From Bisporella sp. PMI_857 (lineage: Eukaryota > Ascomycota > Leotiomycetes > Helotiales > Helotiaceae), in NCBI GenBank assembly GCA_021307315.1, contig JAJSPD010000014.1, positions 837,202-901,201 on the forward strand: a DNA stretch of 64,000 nucleotides, in the 5' to 3' direction. The position numbers were made by a program, and so were the translations under genes. This document shows, piece by piece, positions 10,919 to 23,724 of the stretch; the first letter of the stretch is position 1; each line of letters opens with the position of its first letter. The notes under the pieces were generated by a model. That model was not told the DNA's origin. It saw only the letters and a program-made list of their open reading frames with translations, and did no database searches.

Positions 10919-13481
10919 ATGTCTTCGTCAATTCCAGGCATATCGTCTCGTACTTCGACCGAATTAGTATCACCACAAAGCAATACGCTTCAACCACCAG
11001 CCCAAGCATGTTCAGCACCCATAACACCTCCAATGGCTTCTAGACGAATGCGTAGTCTCAGTAATGCATCTAGCGTCTCTGGAGCTGCAACTTCAGCATT
11101 GGGGTCATCTAGCTCTCCTATCAAAGAACCGCCTATGATATTATCAACCTGGGGGATAGGTTGGCAGACTCCCTTGCTGATGCTTGGGCCATACATATTT
11201 GGTTGTCTCCGGTGCTCTATTCATTTTTGAATATATTTTCTGACTTCCTATGGCAGCGCTTGCTCTCGCCGTTGCTCATTTGTTAATTTTTCAATATCTG
11301 GATGGTAAGATGTTCCTCCAATACCGGTCACTTCTATAGTCACGACATTGCGAGGACCACGCGATGTTTCACAGTGCCAGATTTAATGTCAATATATTTT
11401 CTGATTATGCATGGCTCTCACGACAGCATCTTAGAACTAAAGCATCAGGTAGAACTAACATTGGAATTTCTTTGAATAGGCAAGGAAGCAGATGGGCTGA
11501 ATGCGATTTTCCCCCAAACATACGTGTCAACTACCTCCAATATCATAGCAAACGTGTTCGGCTTCAGCCTAAGAGCTGCACTTGCAGTAGCTTTTGTTCA
11601 ATACCTGTGGTATCTGTTGAGGGCAGAAGCAATGAAAGTCTCGACAATTGAGCTCCTATTTAGCATCCGATCAAACCTCTTCGTCTTCTTCCAGCCAGCA
11701 GCTTTGCGAGCAACACCAGTTTTGTTTATGCTGGCATTATTAATGTGGCTGTCGCAGATTGTGATAAGTTTTCCGCCAGGAGCAATCACTGTTTCATCGA
11801 CGCAAAGGATATTCTACAAAATGATTGAAATCCCAACTTTCAATGCATCTTTTGTCAGTATTCGTCTCCATCAGATACACGTGACGCCAGATTCTTTTTG
11901 CTGACTAGCAGACATCCAGATCGGAAACGGATCTGGAATAGATGCAGATAGGCTTAGTCTTCAGGTATTGGTCGCAGAGCCACCAATAGGTTTCTCAATT
12001 GGGTGAGTGGCTCCATCTTAGCAATTGGTCTGTCAGTGTGTCAACTGCAACTAAATAATACATTCAGTTGTTGAGATATCTAACCCTATCTATAGGCAAT
12101 TCAATGACAACAGAAACACAAATCTAATCAACAGGCTGGCGCGCCAATTGCTCAACTCTGGAGAAACACTTGCAACACCTTCGCCTTGTGGGCCTAATTG
12201 CACATATAACCTGGATTTTGAGGGTCCTTGGATGACCTGCACCACATCCAATACAACGAAATTTTTGAATAGCATCGCCCCACCATATCCAATATACCAG
12301 GGCGAATGGACATCCGCACCCACTGCCAGCCGCGGCCCGTCACGTTATAATGGGACTTATACGTTGGCAAATTTCAATTCTACAACCCTCACACCAGTTT
12401 ATGCGGATCGTAGAGGAACCATTGGTTACGCGAATGGCACCCTCCTTGTACAGGCAGACAATATCATATGCTCGCCTGGAAGAGCGACGTTCAAAGTAAA
12501 CAACACTTATAATGGGAACGTATTAACCAGATTTTTCACCGTGACTCCAAACGACAAGCTCATCAATCTGGCAATAACAACATATCATGGGACAGTAAAA
12601 GTACCCGGAATGCAAGCTGCTGCTGGATACGGGTTTGGGACCACACCGGCCAACTGGAGCAATGATGCACTTGCTTATTATAGGGACCAAAACATAATGA
12701 CAATCTTTAGTTCGATGATGTCGTGGTTAAATGGTTCTTTCATGGCTTATCCAGTATCTTATGAACCAAGCCAGAGCTCTGATCTCAACGATACAATGAC
12801 GAACCTTGCTTGGAGAGAGGAAATAACGACAACAAGCACTGGTCTGGCATATCGAGCGTCAGGTATTACTAGCTGTTTAGCAAAATAATGTTTGCCCCTG
12901 CTAACGGCTTTTCAGCACGAAACGGAACAATCATCGACAGCACCCGATTCAACACGGCTTTTGGTCAATATGCGGCGTCGACACCTGCTCCGCCATCTTT
13001 TAACATCACTCAAGATTTGATCAATGAGTATTTGTTCAACTTAACACTATCGATAATGACGGCATATGGTCAATGGAAAACGACTGTCAATGCAACACAG
13101 TCGATCTCTATTAACATCTACACATTTTCTCAACCTCTCAACCTCATCCTACCTTATTTTATTAGCCTCGGAATTACATTGCCTTTTATTTTTGTTGGAT
13201 TCCTTGCCTTACTGAAAAACGGCGTATCAGCTACGGACGGAAGCTTTATGCAGATAATCACCACCTCCACTGGTAGTGCGATACTAGATAGAGCAGCCGC
13301 GGGCGGGTGTTTGGGTGGAGATGAGAGTGTGCCAAAGGAGCTCAAAGACCTGAGGATCAAGTTTGGAGAAATCATCAGCAGAGGTGATCCAGGAACAGTG
13401 AAACGTGCAGGCTTCGGGGCTGAAGGAGAGGTCACCAATTTAAGGAAAGGAGAGAAATATGGCATTGCACGATGGATATGA
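10919..13481 (+). CDS. Multi-exon fungal transmembrane protein, unknown function
   Basis: Exons 10919-11201, 11257-11304, 11480-11853, 11920-12002, 12096-12862 and 12916-13481 join in frame to 706 aa. The N-terminus is Ser/Thr/Pro-rich and cytosolic-looking. Three hydrophobic segments follow: TPLLMLGPYIFG with ALALAVAHLLIF, then SLRAALAVAFVQYLWYLL, then PVLFMLALLMWLSQIVI. A long domain rich in N-glycosylation sequons and Cys (CGPNC, TC, TSC) follows, suggesting an extracytosolic face. One more membrane segment (LNLILPYFISLGITLPFIFVG) and a short polar tail close the protein. This layout matches a widespread ascomycete family often labelled 'formylmethionine deformylase-like' without enzymatic evidence. 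I recognise no catalytic motif. The second intron (175 bp) is longer than its neighbours. Confidence 0.85.
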
Positions 13482-16038
13482 GATTGCTGGGAAGGAATGC
13501 CGGCTACCTCTGAAGCCCCAATAGCACCTATTTTGACTCTTCAATTCAGTCCTCATTGTCAGTGTACAATACAAATGCTCCAAGTACGGCCCAAGCCAAC
13601 CCCCAAAAAATATCAATCAAGCAAAATTCACGGAACATTCAAGGAAATATAATGCGAGACATGCATTCTAAGGTCGCCTCGGCTTCTATAACGTACCTCA
13701 AGTGAGGGCTGGAATGACCAAGAGATGCATCAAGAATGGGACAATATTAGAAGAGCCATCTTCGTGTGACAACATTGAGAGACTTAGCTTGGCAGTTAGG
13801 CATTGAATCGTCGGACCTTGCACTTTTCTGTCAAATAACCTGCAACATATAAGCATCAATACGAGGTACCATTCATGCATTTGCAAAGGTTTATGGCAAG
13901 CTATCAAGCTGAAAGTGCCTCGAAATATCTGGCACAATGGTTATGGTGTATGCAATCAGCAAGCAAGCATGAGAAGGCAATGTTCGCCAAACCTATTCGT
14001 AGAAAGTTCAACACTTAAAGACTGCAATTTTCGAAAGGATGATCAACAGTTCCTCACAAGTTGAAAAATCGAGCACCCTGATCATCATGATTAGCGAGAG
14101 ACATCAATCCGTCAATAACCTAGGTTTCACCATTTTAACAACATTCCCCAGTAAACTGGACTTTAGAATCTAGCTAATAGACTAGATGAGATGCTCCCAT
14201 TGCGGTGTTCTCTTCCTTGGCGTCATCGGATGAAGATGGGTAGCTTTCTGCAATGGCAGCAGTAAGTTTAGCAGCAGATCCCAGGAGTCGAGGGGAGCCT
14301 TAAATGTTCCGGTATTGGTAGATTTGGCTGAGGGAGCATATGAATTGGAACCAGGAGCATGGCCATATGATAGAGCTTTATCGTTAGTGAAGGTTATCGC
14401 CACTGTGGGAGTTTTCTCTTTACCGCAAACTAAATTGGGCAGGTTACCCTTGTGGAGCAGCCGTTATTGAAGTAATAGAAGGAACGGCCTTCGTATTAGA
14501 TGAGCCTAGAAAATTGAACGCTATGATCCACACGACAGCCTCCGAGTCTAAAAGTTGCTGGGCTCGACCTACCCTAAACCGACTGCCCTTGGGTGAGAGA
14601 ACTGAACATTGGGGGCTGCTTCAGCTGTATCGTGAATGGCATGAGCCAGAATTAAAACATGTTCGTTATGAGAATCATGGCAGGTATCGCCGGGGACATG
14701 GCGATGTGGATGGAGATGGCTATGCTTCGTTTTCCTTGACTTAGGACGGGAGGCTGCAAACTGTTTGAGATGAACGAGGCCAGGCAAAACGGGCAAAACC
14801 ATACATTAGGGTAGTGGACAAAGGGTAGCGGTGAGGAAAGACTACGAGAAGGGAATAAATGAATGTGGTGTTCGAAATTATGATTCCAACCTAGCTCGGC
14901 GATTTAACTGAGGTCAATGATTGACGCATATTAAGGTTGTTTGATGGTGGCCATTTCGCTAATAAGGAAGCAACGATTGTGGAGGACAACGAGGCGGGCC
15001 AAAAATGAGGCTTCACAACAAGAACATGATATCACACGATGGCTCAAAGATGACAGAACCGCATCCGTCAGATCAATCCTTAAGATTAGCAGCAGCTACA
15101 CATATAATCCCCAGGTCTCCAAAATTTCACTCAATTTTCTTTTGGAGCACTCGATCTCCAGCCGGCTAGCTAGAAGAGCTCATTATCGATCGTATCATAG
15201 CAGGAGCTGGTCAGCAACCTATGGGCACAATAGTTGCAGGTCCCGGACTACGACGAGGATGACCATTCATTGTCATTCCCTCTGACTCGCTAACATGGTG
15301 CAGATTCCAGTTAGCAGTCTGTAACAATGGAAAATGCCTTGTTCTGAAACTAGATACCACAAGTGTGCTTCCACGGAACTCAACCTGAACATACCACAAA
15401 TACAACAATTCACTCGCAATTTTAAGCCTATTTGATATCACAGGGTAGCTAAACCCCCCCCCCCCCCCCAATTTTTTTTTTTAAAAAAAATTAAAAATTC
15501 ATGTCGTGGCCATCAAGCTGTCGAGGAGCTCTTCCCATCGCGAATATCAGACTCTTAATGGACACCTTGGAAGCACAAAAGCTCCTTAGATATGGAACAA
15601 CTGCAGACCCCTTTCAGAATATATAACAATTTAGAGATCTCTACCCACAAGTGTTCGTAAGAGATAGAAGTGACAGAGACATTTAAAGCTGCACTTGTAC
15701 TTCAATATTTCTAAGTGGATTTCCTCTCTACCATATCTTTGATAATACTTATCAAGCGGTGGTGGACTTTAGGAAGCAGAGCAAGAAATTTAAGATTGGC
15801 CAGATATTGGGCTCACACATAACTTATTTGGCGAAAGCGTCATTTAACTCAAAACAAACTATTTCCGGCGCCAACACACCTCTTTTAATCCACTTAGGTA
15901 TCAAGAGTCGTATCTGAAGTAAATAACCTTCCAACTTGCCTTCACATCAACGAAGTTCCCAACTCCAAGAGAGAAAAGGTTTCGAAATTACACTATGTAC
16001 GAAGAATTCAAGTATGCACATGCAGCTGCCATTTCATC
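13482..16038. other. Intergenic, no gene seen; homopolymer tract
   Basis: 2.5 kb with only short, unconvincing ORFs. A run of 16 C followed by T and A runs lies at 15454-15495. The stretch is the downstream flank of both neighbouring genes. I see no tRNA or repeat family. Confidence 0.45.
15454..15495. repeat. Poly-C / poly-T / poly-A low-complexity tract
   Basis: Sixteen consecutive C are followed by AA, a long T run and an A run. It is simple sequence in non-coding DNA and prone to sequencing error. Confidence 0.8.
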
Positions 16039-17105
16039 TTATTGTTGCCCACCCATCTCGGTTCTGACAGTGCACTTTCCAGCGGGGATGTAGCAGCTTC
16101 CATCACTGGTTCCAACGGGAATTGGGTCTAAAATGTTGCCATTTCTAGCAATCCAAAGATTCTGGGTCATATCGCTGATGCAATCGGTCTCCTTAGCTGT
16201 GATGGACATGTCATATGTGTTGCCGTACTTGTTCATGATGGCTGAAACATCGTAGCCACAGCCAGTAGAGACGTAATTGATCTCGCCCCAGGTAGTCTCG
16301 TAGGAGCCGGAGATGTGGATATCGTTAGTGGCTTGGGCCCATCCAGCCTGAGTATCCTCATCGAATGCAACAACCTGTTCCTCGCCTGGGGCAAGGGTGA
16401 TACTAAGAGATGGCGAGGTCGGTGCCTTCATAGCTCCAAGGTTGGCCAATGCGTTCTCGGGATTATCATCTTCGGTGTATGCCTTGTTCCATACCATGAT
16501 AGTGATTGCCTCGCTTGCCGTGTTAACAAAGGTGTTCGTATATTGATAATCCCCAACTGCATCAACCTTCATCATGTTAGATCCCTGTGGATTGCCAATA
16601 TTTCCAATTTTGGCTACATCCGCTCCAGATACCTGGGTGCGAGCTCCGAACTTGGTAACATTGTCAGCCAATCCCTTGATGCTGCTCCACAAAGTTTTAA
16701 CGTTCAAAACAGCATCCGATACCGAGCCGGAGGTGCTGGAAGCCTTCGCTGCGGCGGAAGTGGTCTTAGCGGCAGCAACTGCAGCAGCAGTTGTGGTAGC
16801 GGCGAGTTGAGCCGCGATGATCGGAGAGTTTGAGGGGGTAGCAACAGGAGATGCGGTCTTGGATGCCAGACCTGCGCTATATGCGGATGCCCAGTCGATG
16901 CCCATTGCGTCCCAGTCAAGGGCGTTCCAATCAACGACACTATTATGGTATAAGTTACACTGTATCAACGACCAATACTTTTGGTCTCTTACTCTTTCTT
17001 CGCATGAGCCTGTGCATGTCGATGGAGATGAGCATGTGCAACTGGGCCAGCCATGGACTCGCCGATGGTCACGGCTGCCACAATCAAAGTTGTCGAGTAA
17101 CGCAT
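16039..17105 (-). CDS. Secreted Asp f 4-like allergen family protein
   Basis: Exons on the - strand are 17105-16993 and 16939-16039 (53-bp intron, GTAAGA donor), giving 337 aa. The N-terminus MRYSTTLIVAAVTIGESMAG is a signal peptide. It is followed by a His/Ala-rich KK-E pro-segment, a WNALDWDAMGIDW repeat-like Trp motif and an Ala/Thr/Ser-rich linker. The C-terminal domain contains the family hallmarks GNIGNPQGSNMM, VWNKAY, SITLAPGEEQVVAFDE, TWGEINY and GYDVSAI, all close in order to Asp f 4. Cysteines occur in CGYD, TDCIS, SCYIPAGKC. The biochemical function of this family is unknown; the proteins are secreted and conserved in ascomycetes. Reading the first exon in its own frame replaces an apparent longer single-exon ORF that lacks a signal peptide. 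Confidence 0.88.
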
Positions 17106-20100
17106 CTTGAAACAAGTCTATCTATCAAGAAAATGGTCGTAAATGTTTTTGGGGTTATACAGAATCGTGTTAATTTGGATCGTGAAAGGAAGCCGTTGAT
17201 AAAAGGAGTGTACGAGCAGTCGCTCAAAATTGGTTATAAAAGAGTGTGCGGAACTGAAAACGTTCGTTTCAACGGCGACCTGTGTCCTCGTGTGATGGGA
17301 GAAAGGAGGGAAGCGTACGGGGAAGGGGAAGGAAAGGCATATGTACGCCGGGGGGGGCCATTCGGTAGTGGATTTCATGACCAAATTGGTGTGGATGGGT
17401 AATTTGGAGTGGTAGATGAGCGCCCGCGATGTGAGGGCTCAGGCACATCCACTGATGGCAGGGGAGATGAGATTGACCAAGCAGCCAATTTAGTCAACGG
17501 CCCACTGAAAATGCGTTCCTGGCCCGGACCAAGGTTGTCCAAGGGAAGGTTCTTGGTGCTGAGTGGCTGGTCTTTTCCTGTTCCTGACACCAAGCGACGA
17601 GGATGAATACCCATAGAACAAGTTAAACAAGGCCGCAGCAACGCCCCCCCCTTGGCACAGACCCTGTACTCAATTTTCAGGCTTTGCACCTCCTCGATCC
17701 GATCTCTCCAACCAGAGGCAAACCTCTATATTTAATATGGGTCAAGGAGCTTTTTTGGATGGATGTCAATTGGGGCCACGAACGCGAATAAACACTCCGA
17801 CCTTGGCAATCGTCGAGTCTGGAGCATGCTGATCTCATGTTTATGCTTGACATACAGTACAGCACAGTACCGACAGCATAAACAGTTATTTATCGTATGC
17901 TTCATAAGCCATATGTCTGTTGAATGAGAAGATATGGCTAATGAACTCACTGAACATAACCCGAGGGAATTGACTCCGCAAACTCTAATATGAGTCTCTA
18001 GTCTGCACCACCCACTTCAACACGAAACAGTGACTTGACAGGAGTCTGGCCAACTAGTGTAGTCAGGCCCTTGGGTCGAGGATCAGCGTCCCCCTCGAAC
18101 CCTCCCGGAAGCCTGAAGGATCCTTCCAACCTCTATTTTAGAGCCTGCCCACGCCACTGGACAAATCACGATTACCTCAGATTTCAGGTACAGACATACT
18201 ATTTCCAGGGCCACGTAAGTTGTTCATCATCGTCATCATCATCCTCCAACTTCACATTTTTGGTGGCCTGCTGCGTTGTCCGGCGGCTGCCATCGTGGTA
18301 CTTCGCTCGGTCTGTCGATTCCACAAATATGGAGCCTCTGCATCCAGAAATGTTGTGCACAAAATGTGCTGAGAGCGCGGATTGGATGGGCGGAATAACT
18401 ACTGCACGAGTTGTGCAAATATTTTCTTTCGTCAGTGGGAAAATTCTATACTCGCAGCATCTCTATCTCGGCATTAATCATGATTGATGACTTGTAAGTA
18501 TACATCATGCCAATTGGTGAGTTGAAGCCGACCGCAAGATGGCGGTCACAGTAGCGACCCAGGAATATTCTTGTTGTTGCCGACTTTTTCTTGTTTTTAT
18601 GACAAGAATTTTCACGCATGCAACCATAACAATGACTCGAAGTCGAATCAATTTCCCGTAATGTATTGTGCAGGAGTTTAAGGAACATAGAAGTTTTGTA
18701 TAGATTGGATTAGTGATTGTTTTCTTCATACGACAGGTGAGGTCATCCAACAATAGCCTGCGGAAAGAAAGTTCATTGGATTTAGGGTCGCTTGTGCCTG
18801 GCCGCCCATTCAGACGGTATTGTGATGGAACCTGGCCACCAAGCGACCAACAGAACTCACTTGTTGGACAGCACAGATTTTTGTTGAAGTGTCATGATTC
18901 AGCCATGTTGCGGGAACGAAAGTGAAAATCGCTGCTATTCGACCACGTTTGATTTTGGGTTCCTCGGGCCTCAAATAGGCAGTTTTGGCATCAATGTTAC
19001 CGCTCAATTGATATCTTTGATCTTGGTTCGAGCCGTCAGGCTCAATGGCCGGGAGACGGAAGCTTCCATGAACGAGAAGATTATTGTTTATTGCCTGGAC
19101 CTCCAAGGTGCGACATTGACTCCGTTCCGAACCGCTAACAATTAGCATTTCATTCGAGGCCATCAATGGCTTACACATCTCCCGCAGTCTATCCTGCCAA
19201 TTATGCTCTTTCACAGCTTCAGGCCGCTTAAGAATACCGCCAATATTCTCGCTCTTTGATCACTGAAATTTGTTTTTCGTACTTATTTTTGGGGGGTGAT
19301 ACCAACATAAAGAAGTGGTTAGAACGTATAAGCAAGATCAGGTGTCTTGGTGGATTTCATGGAAGGTGGTATCTGAAATCAATCCTCACAAGCACAACGC
19401 AAATACGCAGGTTTGTCCATCCTCGCAAAGTGGCCCTACAAGTATGTACTTCACGCTTCTAGAAAGAGTTGAGAATAAAGTGCATCGTGAAGCATAATGG
19501 TAATATGGCGATGAGCTACAATAGAGAGTTGTGATAGGCTTAGTGATGGTTGCATTGTAGAAATGCAGCGGTGCCACGTTGTAATTGGATGGAAAAGATA
19601 GAAGTTCCTACGATTAAATTAAGTCAGATATCCCAAAGTAATAAAAGAGATCAATTCAACGTCTACTCGACATATTAGGCCAATCCCACTTGTTTAGCCT
19701 CATAGCTCACTCAGGTGGGCAGAAGTACTGAATAACTGGGGGTAAGCTACCACCGGCCGCTCAAGCATGCTCTGAGACACAGAACGGCATAATCGCATAC
19801 TGTACATTTAGCTTTTCCCCAACCATGTGAAATTTTCGGTCCTTCTCTAGAAATTGTCTGAGATCATCAGCTGACGTTGGACTTACCAAACATCGGCGGA
19901 CATGCGAAAAACCCTCTGGCCCCCAGCATGATTGGTCAAGCTCGATTTTGCGGGCATAGGCTCTTCTGGTGCATCGCGGCCGTAAGCGACCGACCTGCAA
20001 CAAACACACTTGGTAGTCTTCTCTGGCGCATCTGTTATTGGCCCCTCTGTAACCGGACAAACATATTCTCCCATCATGAGTTTTTGCCGTGGAAGTCTCA

Positions 20101-21015
20101 GGTTCTAGATTCCTGCGGCATGTTGTAACATGCTTGTATGTGTAAAGCCTACTGCCGGTGCGATGTGCAACATTCAGATGGGTTTTCGAAATGGGAGTGT
20201 GATTGGTATATCCTCGAGCGGCTGCTACATCAGATGTCGTACGCATTGATAAAATTGTTGAATGGAATTATATCAAATCTATGATGCCACGGCGGTCGGT
20301 GAATTTGGACAATTTTGTGTGGCTTGGATCTAGTGGTGCTACACATATTATACCATAGCAACACTGGAAGCAAAGCACCAAACAGGACTCGAGATCTTTG
20401 ACGTTAAAGACTTTGAACACTTAAAACGAAATACCGTCCTAGCCTCTCCATTCACTATACGTCTTTGACCAGTTTCAGAAACATACATGACAATCCAGTC
20501 CTTCTCCCTCCAAATCTACATACTCAAGTGTGCTTTTCATGTTGGTTTTCCTATCCCAGAATATTAGATTACCAAAAAGGTGCGTTAAGCATGATGAATG
20601 TTTAACAAGATATATTTTATATTACACATAGGCAACGTCTGTTGCCCGCATGCAAGAAAAGCACTCAAATAGGATGGTCATACCAAGTCCCTCTCTCGCC
20701 GCTTCCGGAAGTCAAGAAACAAATTCCCTTATGATTCTGAAAGCAGAATCCAACAGATTGCACGTGCAATTATGGATACCTAGGAGATAACAGTTGTACA
20801 TTTATGCCTCATAATATATAATGCCGAAACAGTTCCCAATATTACCGGAATGGAAATTCTAAGCCTCTTCCGAATGCGCCATACCCGACTTCTAAACCAT
20901 CGTTTCCTATAAGCCCAGTAGGTTGTGCTTTCCAAATGCCTATGCTCTATGCCATGCTATGCTTCTCTCCTTCCTTCTTTCTATTACCCTCTTTACGCTT
21001 TCCATTCCTCCTGAT
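17106..21015. other. 3.9-kb intergenic stretch, mostly featureless
   Basis: Only scattered short ORFs occur. A TCATCA-type trinucleotide tract lies at about 18215-18245. The one ORF with protein-like composition is 20077-19883 on the - strand (separate entry). I found no tRNA-like structure or transposase remnant. Confidence 0.4.
19883..20077 (-). CDS. Possible 64-aa Cys-containing small protein
   Basis: ATG-initiated single-exon ORF of 64 aa with a protein-like sequence: MMGEYVCPVTEGPITDAP, then TKCVCCRS and a C-terminus ending RMSADVW. The CP and CxCC cysteines could bind a metal. I recognise no named family. An overlapping longer frame on the same strand (20246-19761) has poorer composition. 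The main support is composition, so this may be non-coding. Confidence 0.3.
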   Translation of the reverse strand: MMGEYVCPVTEGPITDAPEKTTKCVCCRSVAYGRDAPEEPMPAKSSLTNHAGGQRVFRMSADVW

Positions 21016-22932
21016 CTAGGCCACCGCCTCATCTTTCTTTAGAGTCTTCTCATCTCCATGGAATCCCTGCCTTGTATTAAGTTCCTGCTGCAGTGTATAG
21101 CCCTTTGTAAATACACTCGCCACCATCACCACCGCGCTCAGCGCACACATCACAACCCAAATTATCTTCAGCGCGTCTGCATAACTCTGCACCAGCTGCT
21201 CCTTCATCAGCCCCTTCTCCATATTCTTGATGATATGCACCAAGCTCGTAGCATCTTTCGAGTACGCATCCGCCAGAGGCGCCAACAGGTCGTATTTGAG
21301 CATCTTGACCTTGACCTGGTTTTGGAAGACGACGCCGCCGACGGCAACACCAAGAGATTGTCCAAAGACCCGCGCGAAGGCAAAGAAGGCTACAGAGTGC
21401 CCGGCATCCTGGGGCCTGGCGGAGGCCTGGATGGCGAGTGCCATGGAAGGAAAAAGCATTCCTGTCCCGATAGAGACGGGCACGTTCAGGAAGACCCAGG
21501 CGGGGATGGAGGTTGATGGATCCAAGAGGATAAGCAAGCCGCTACCGACGGTTGTGAGGACCCAGCCGATCCAGATAGCCCACCGGTATCTTCCTGTAGC
21601 CGCGCATACAATTCCGACGACAACAGACATGGCTAGAGATCAATTAGACAGAGGCCCCCTAAAGACGAGGTAAGGAAAACTCACGTGCCACGAAGCTTGT
21701 CTCAGGGAGAACCGCTACACCGGATATGATGGGAGTATAACCCTTGACGCCTTCATAGTAGAGAGGAAGGTAGTACAATAATGACCAAAGAATCATCCCA
21801 TGCACGATGGTTTCCAAGTATGTTATTATTAGACTTGCGTTAGAGAAGATACTGAAGCGAATTATCGGATCGATATGGTCCCCCGGAAGGAGAAGACCGT
21901 CCTTGTCGAACGCCTTGCGAGAGAGATTCCATTCATAGAAGCCAGTAGCGATCAAGGTGGCGAAGCCAAATATAAGAGGGAAGAGCGTGCGCCAGTGGTC
22001 CCATGGATACATCACCCCACCCCAGGTTAGGGGAATCAATATAGAAACTGTCGAACCGATGAATGCCACAGCTCCAAACCAGTCGAAGAGCTTGACCTTA
22101 AGAATGAGATCGCCTGGGACGCGGTCGAGGTGTAGGAAGAAAATTATGGCGACGACGCCTACACCGATAATGGGGAGGTTGATCCAGAAGATCCATGTCC
22201 ATGAGACAGACTGGGCGAATGCGCCGCCCATTAAAGGGCCAGCAACGCTACCAATCGCCCACATCGAGCCTAGGTAGCCAAACCATGCTCCTCGAACAGC
22301 TAGAGGGACCATATCTGTAACGATGATTTCACCTAGAGTCATTATTCCTCCTCCTCCGATACCCTGGATAGATCTTCCTACAAGCCTAGATAAGATGTGA
22401 GCACCCGCCCCGAACATTTTGCTGGAAGTGTTTCTTACATCATGGTGAAGTTAGTAGCCAAGGCTGCAACCAGAGAACCGACGAAGAAGAAGAGCGAACT
22501 GATCAAGACCAACTATGACATATGAGTTCGAGGACAACACCAGGTCCCAGGCGTCAGACATACCTGCTTTCTCCCAAAGACATGGCTGAATCCCGCAATA
22601 ATTGGCTGGAAAACTGCTGATGTAACCAAGAAAGAGGTGCCAGACCAGAACGCCTCGATGGCTGACCCTTTTAGTTTTGTCGTGATTATAGGTAACGCTA
22701 TGCTAAGAGAGGTGGCATCAAGAGCCGCCGCTAGCGTTATGATACATATCGAGCCAAAAGCCAACAGAAACGCATAGCTGGGCTTAAACTCTGCTGCTGG
22801 AATAGCTTCTAAGGGTGGTAGATTCGCTTCAGCTTCTGGTTTGAAGATGTTTGTGTTTTCATTTTGATGACTGGGCGTAGATACCCCCGGCTTCTCGTCA
22901 ATAGATATGGATGATTGAGACCTTGTAGACAT
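21016..22932 (-). CDS. DHA2-type MFS multidrug/toxin efflux transporter
   Basis: Major facilitator of the 14-helix drug:H+ antiporter type, expected in the plasma membrane. Exons on the - strand are 22932-22564, 22512-22439, 22385-21685 and 21632-21016 (introns 51-53 bp), giving 586 aa. The polar N-terminus (about 60 aa) precedes helix 1 (SYAFLLAFGSICIITLAAALD). Motif A after helix 2 reads GFSHVFGRKQ and is followed across the splice by LVLISSLFFFVGSLVAALATN. LVGRSIQGIGGGGIM is the conserved helix-4 region, and GPLMGGAFAQSVSWTWIFWINLP is the antiporter motif C plus the WRWxFxINLP-like signature of DHA2 pumps. The ATG at 22932 is the first in frame; upstream there are only TTG/ATA codons. No biosynthetic cluster genes surround it, so the substrate is unknown. 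Confidence 0.93.
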
Positions 22933-23724
22933 TATGAAGATTGTAAGAAACTTTTCCTCTCTAACCTTTGAACGAAACAAGGGAAGGGAGGTGCTCTAGG
23001 CATTTATCAAGGAGATATATCATACAAGAAGACGTTGATACGTAATTACCTATCAATGCTTGATTAGTGTGGCCAGGCGGACTATCTGTCGTCCCTTACG
23101 AGGAAACGGATTGATGGGTCTGGAGTTAAGGCACTATGACGGGTACTTTCACGACTTTTGACTGCCTGCTTGGCCGCTTTGGCCCATGATGGGGAAACTG
23201 CAAAGACTATCCCCAGATTCGGATAGCATATCTCCGCTAGTTACGAAAAAGAAGACTGGATTGGGTCATAGGAGAGGAATTAAAAAATCCTTACTTGAAG
23301 TAGTCATCAATCACTTGGTGGTTAAGTTTGCGAATGCGAGAACACGCCATAATTTGTCAGCACTCTTAACAGCAGCAGAGTTATCACCATTACCAGATTG
23401 TATAGCATTGGCATGTGCTATGAACTTGGTGGGTATCTGTATCGGCATCGGTACAATAGAGGAGCTGAAAGATGGCCCGCCAAAGGAGCCGTCGGCCTAA
23501 CATAAAGCCGATTGACTTACACCTGCTAAGCGAGATATAAGCTTTGAGGCTCTGCGCTTCCCAAAAGGTGGGTCCATGGGACTTGGCTTGACGGAATGCG
23601 AATGCGAATGCGACATCGTTATGTTAGATGACTAACCTGCAGTCCCTTAGCTTTCCAGCTTTTCAGCTTGCATCAGACCGATACAGGACTGGGAGCCTGG
23701 TGGTCATGGGAACTAGCAGTAACC
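22933..23724. other. Divergent promoter region between MFS and PFA4-like genes
   Basis: About 790 bp between divergent starts. An ORF at 23186-23500 (+) has no recognisable domain and is left out. Confidence 0.45.

Noticed and set aside
16315..16833. 172-aa open frame on the + strand
   Set aside because: Antisense to the Asp f 4-like gene, with no motif of its own.
16039..17115. Single-exon 358-aa reading of the Asp f 4-like gene
   Set aside because: Its N-terminus is in the wrong frame; splicing 16992-16940 restores a signal peptide and the DW motif.
19020..19050. GGTTCGAGCC resembling a tRNA B box
   Set aside because: No acceptor stem, anticodon arm or A box at the right distance.
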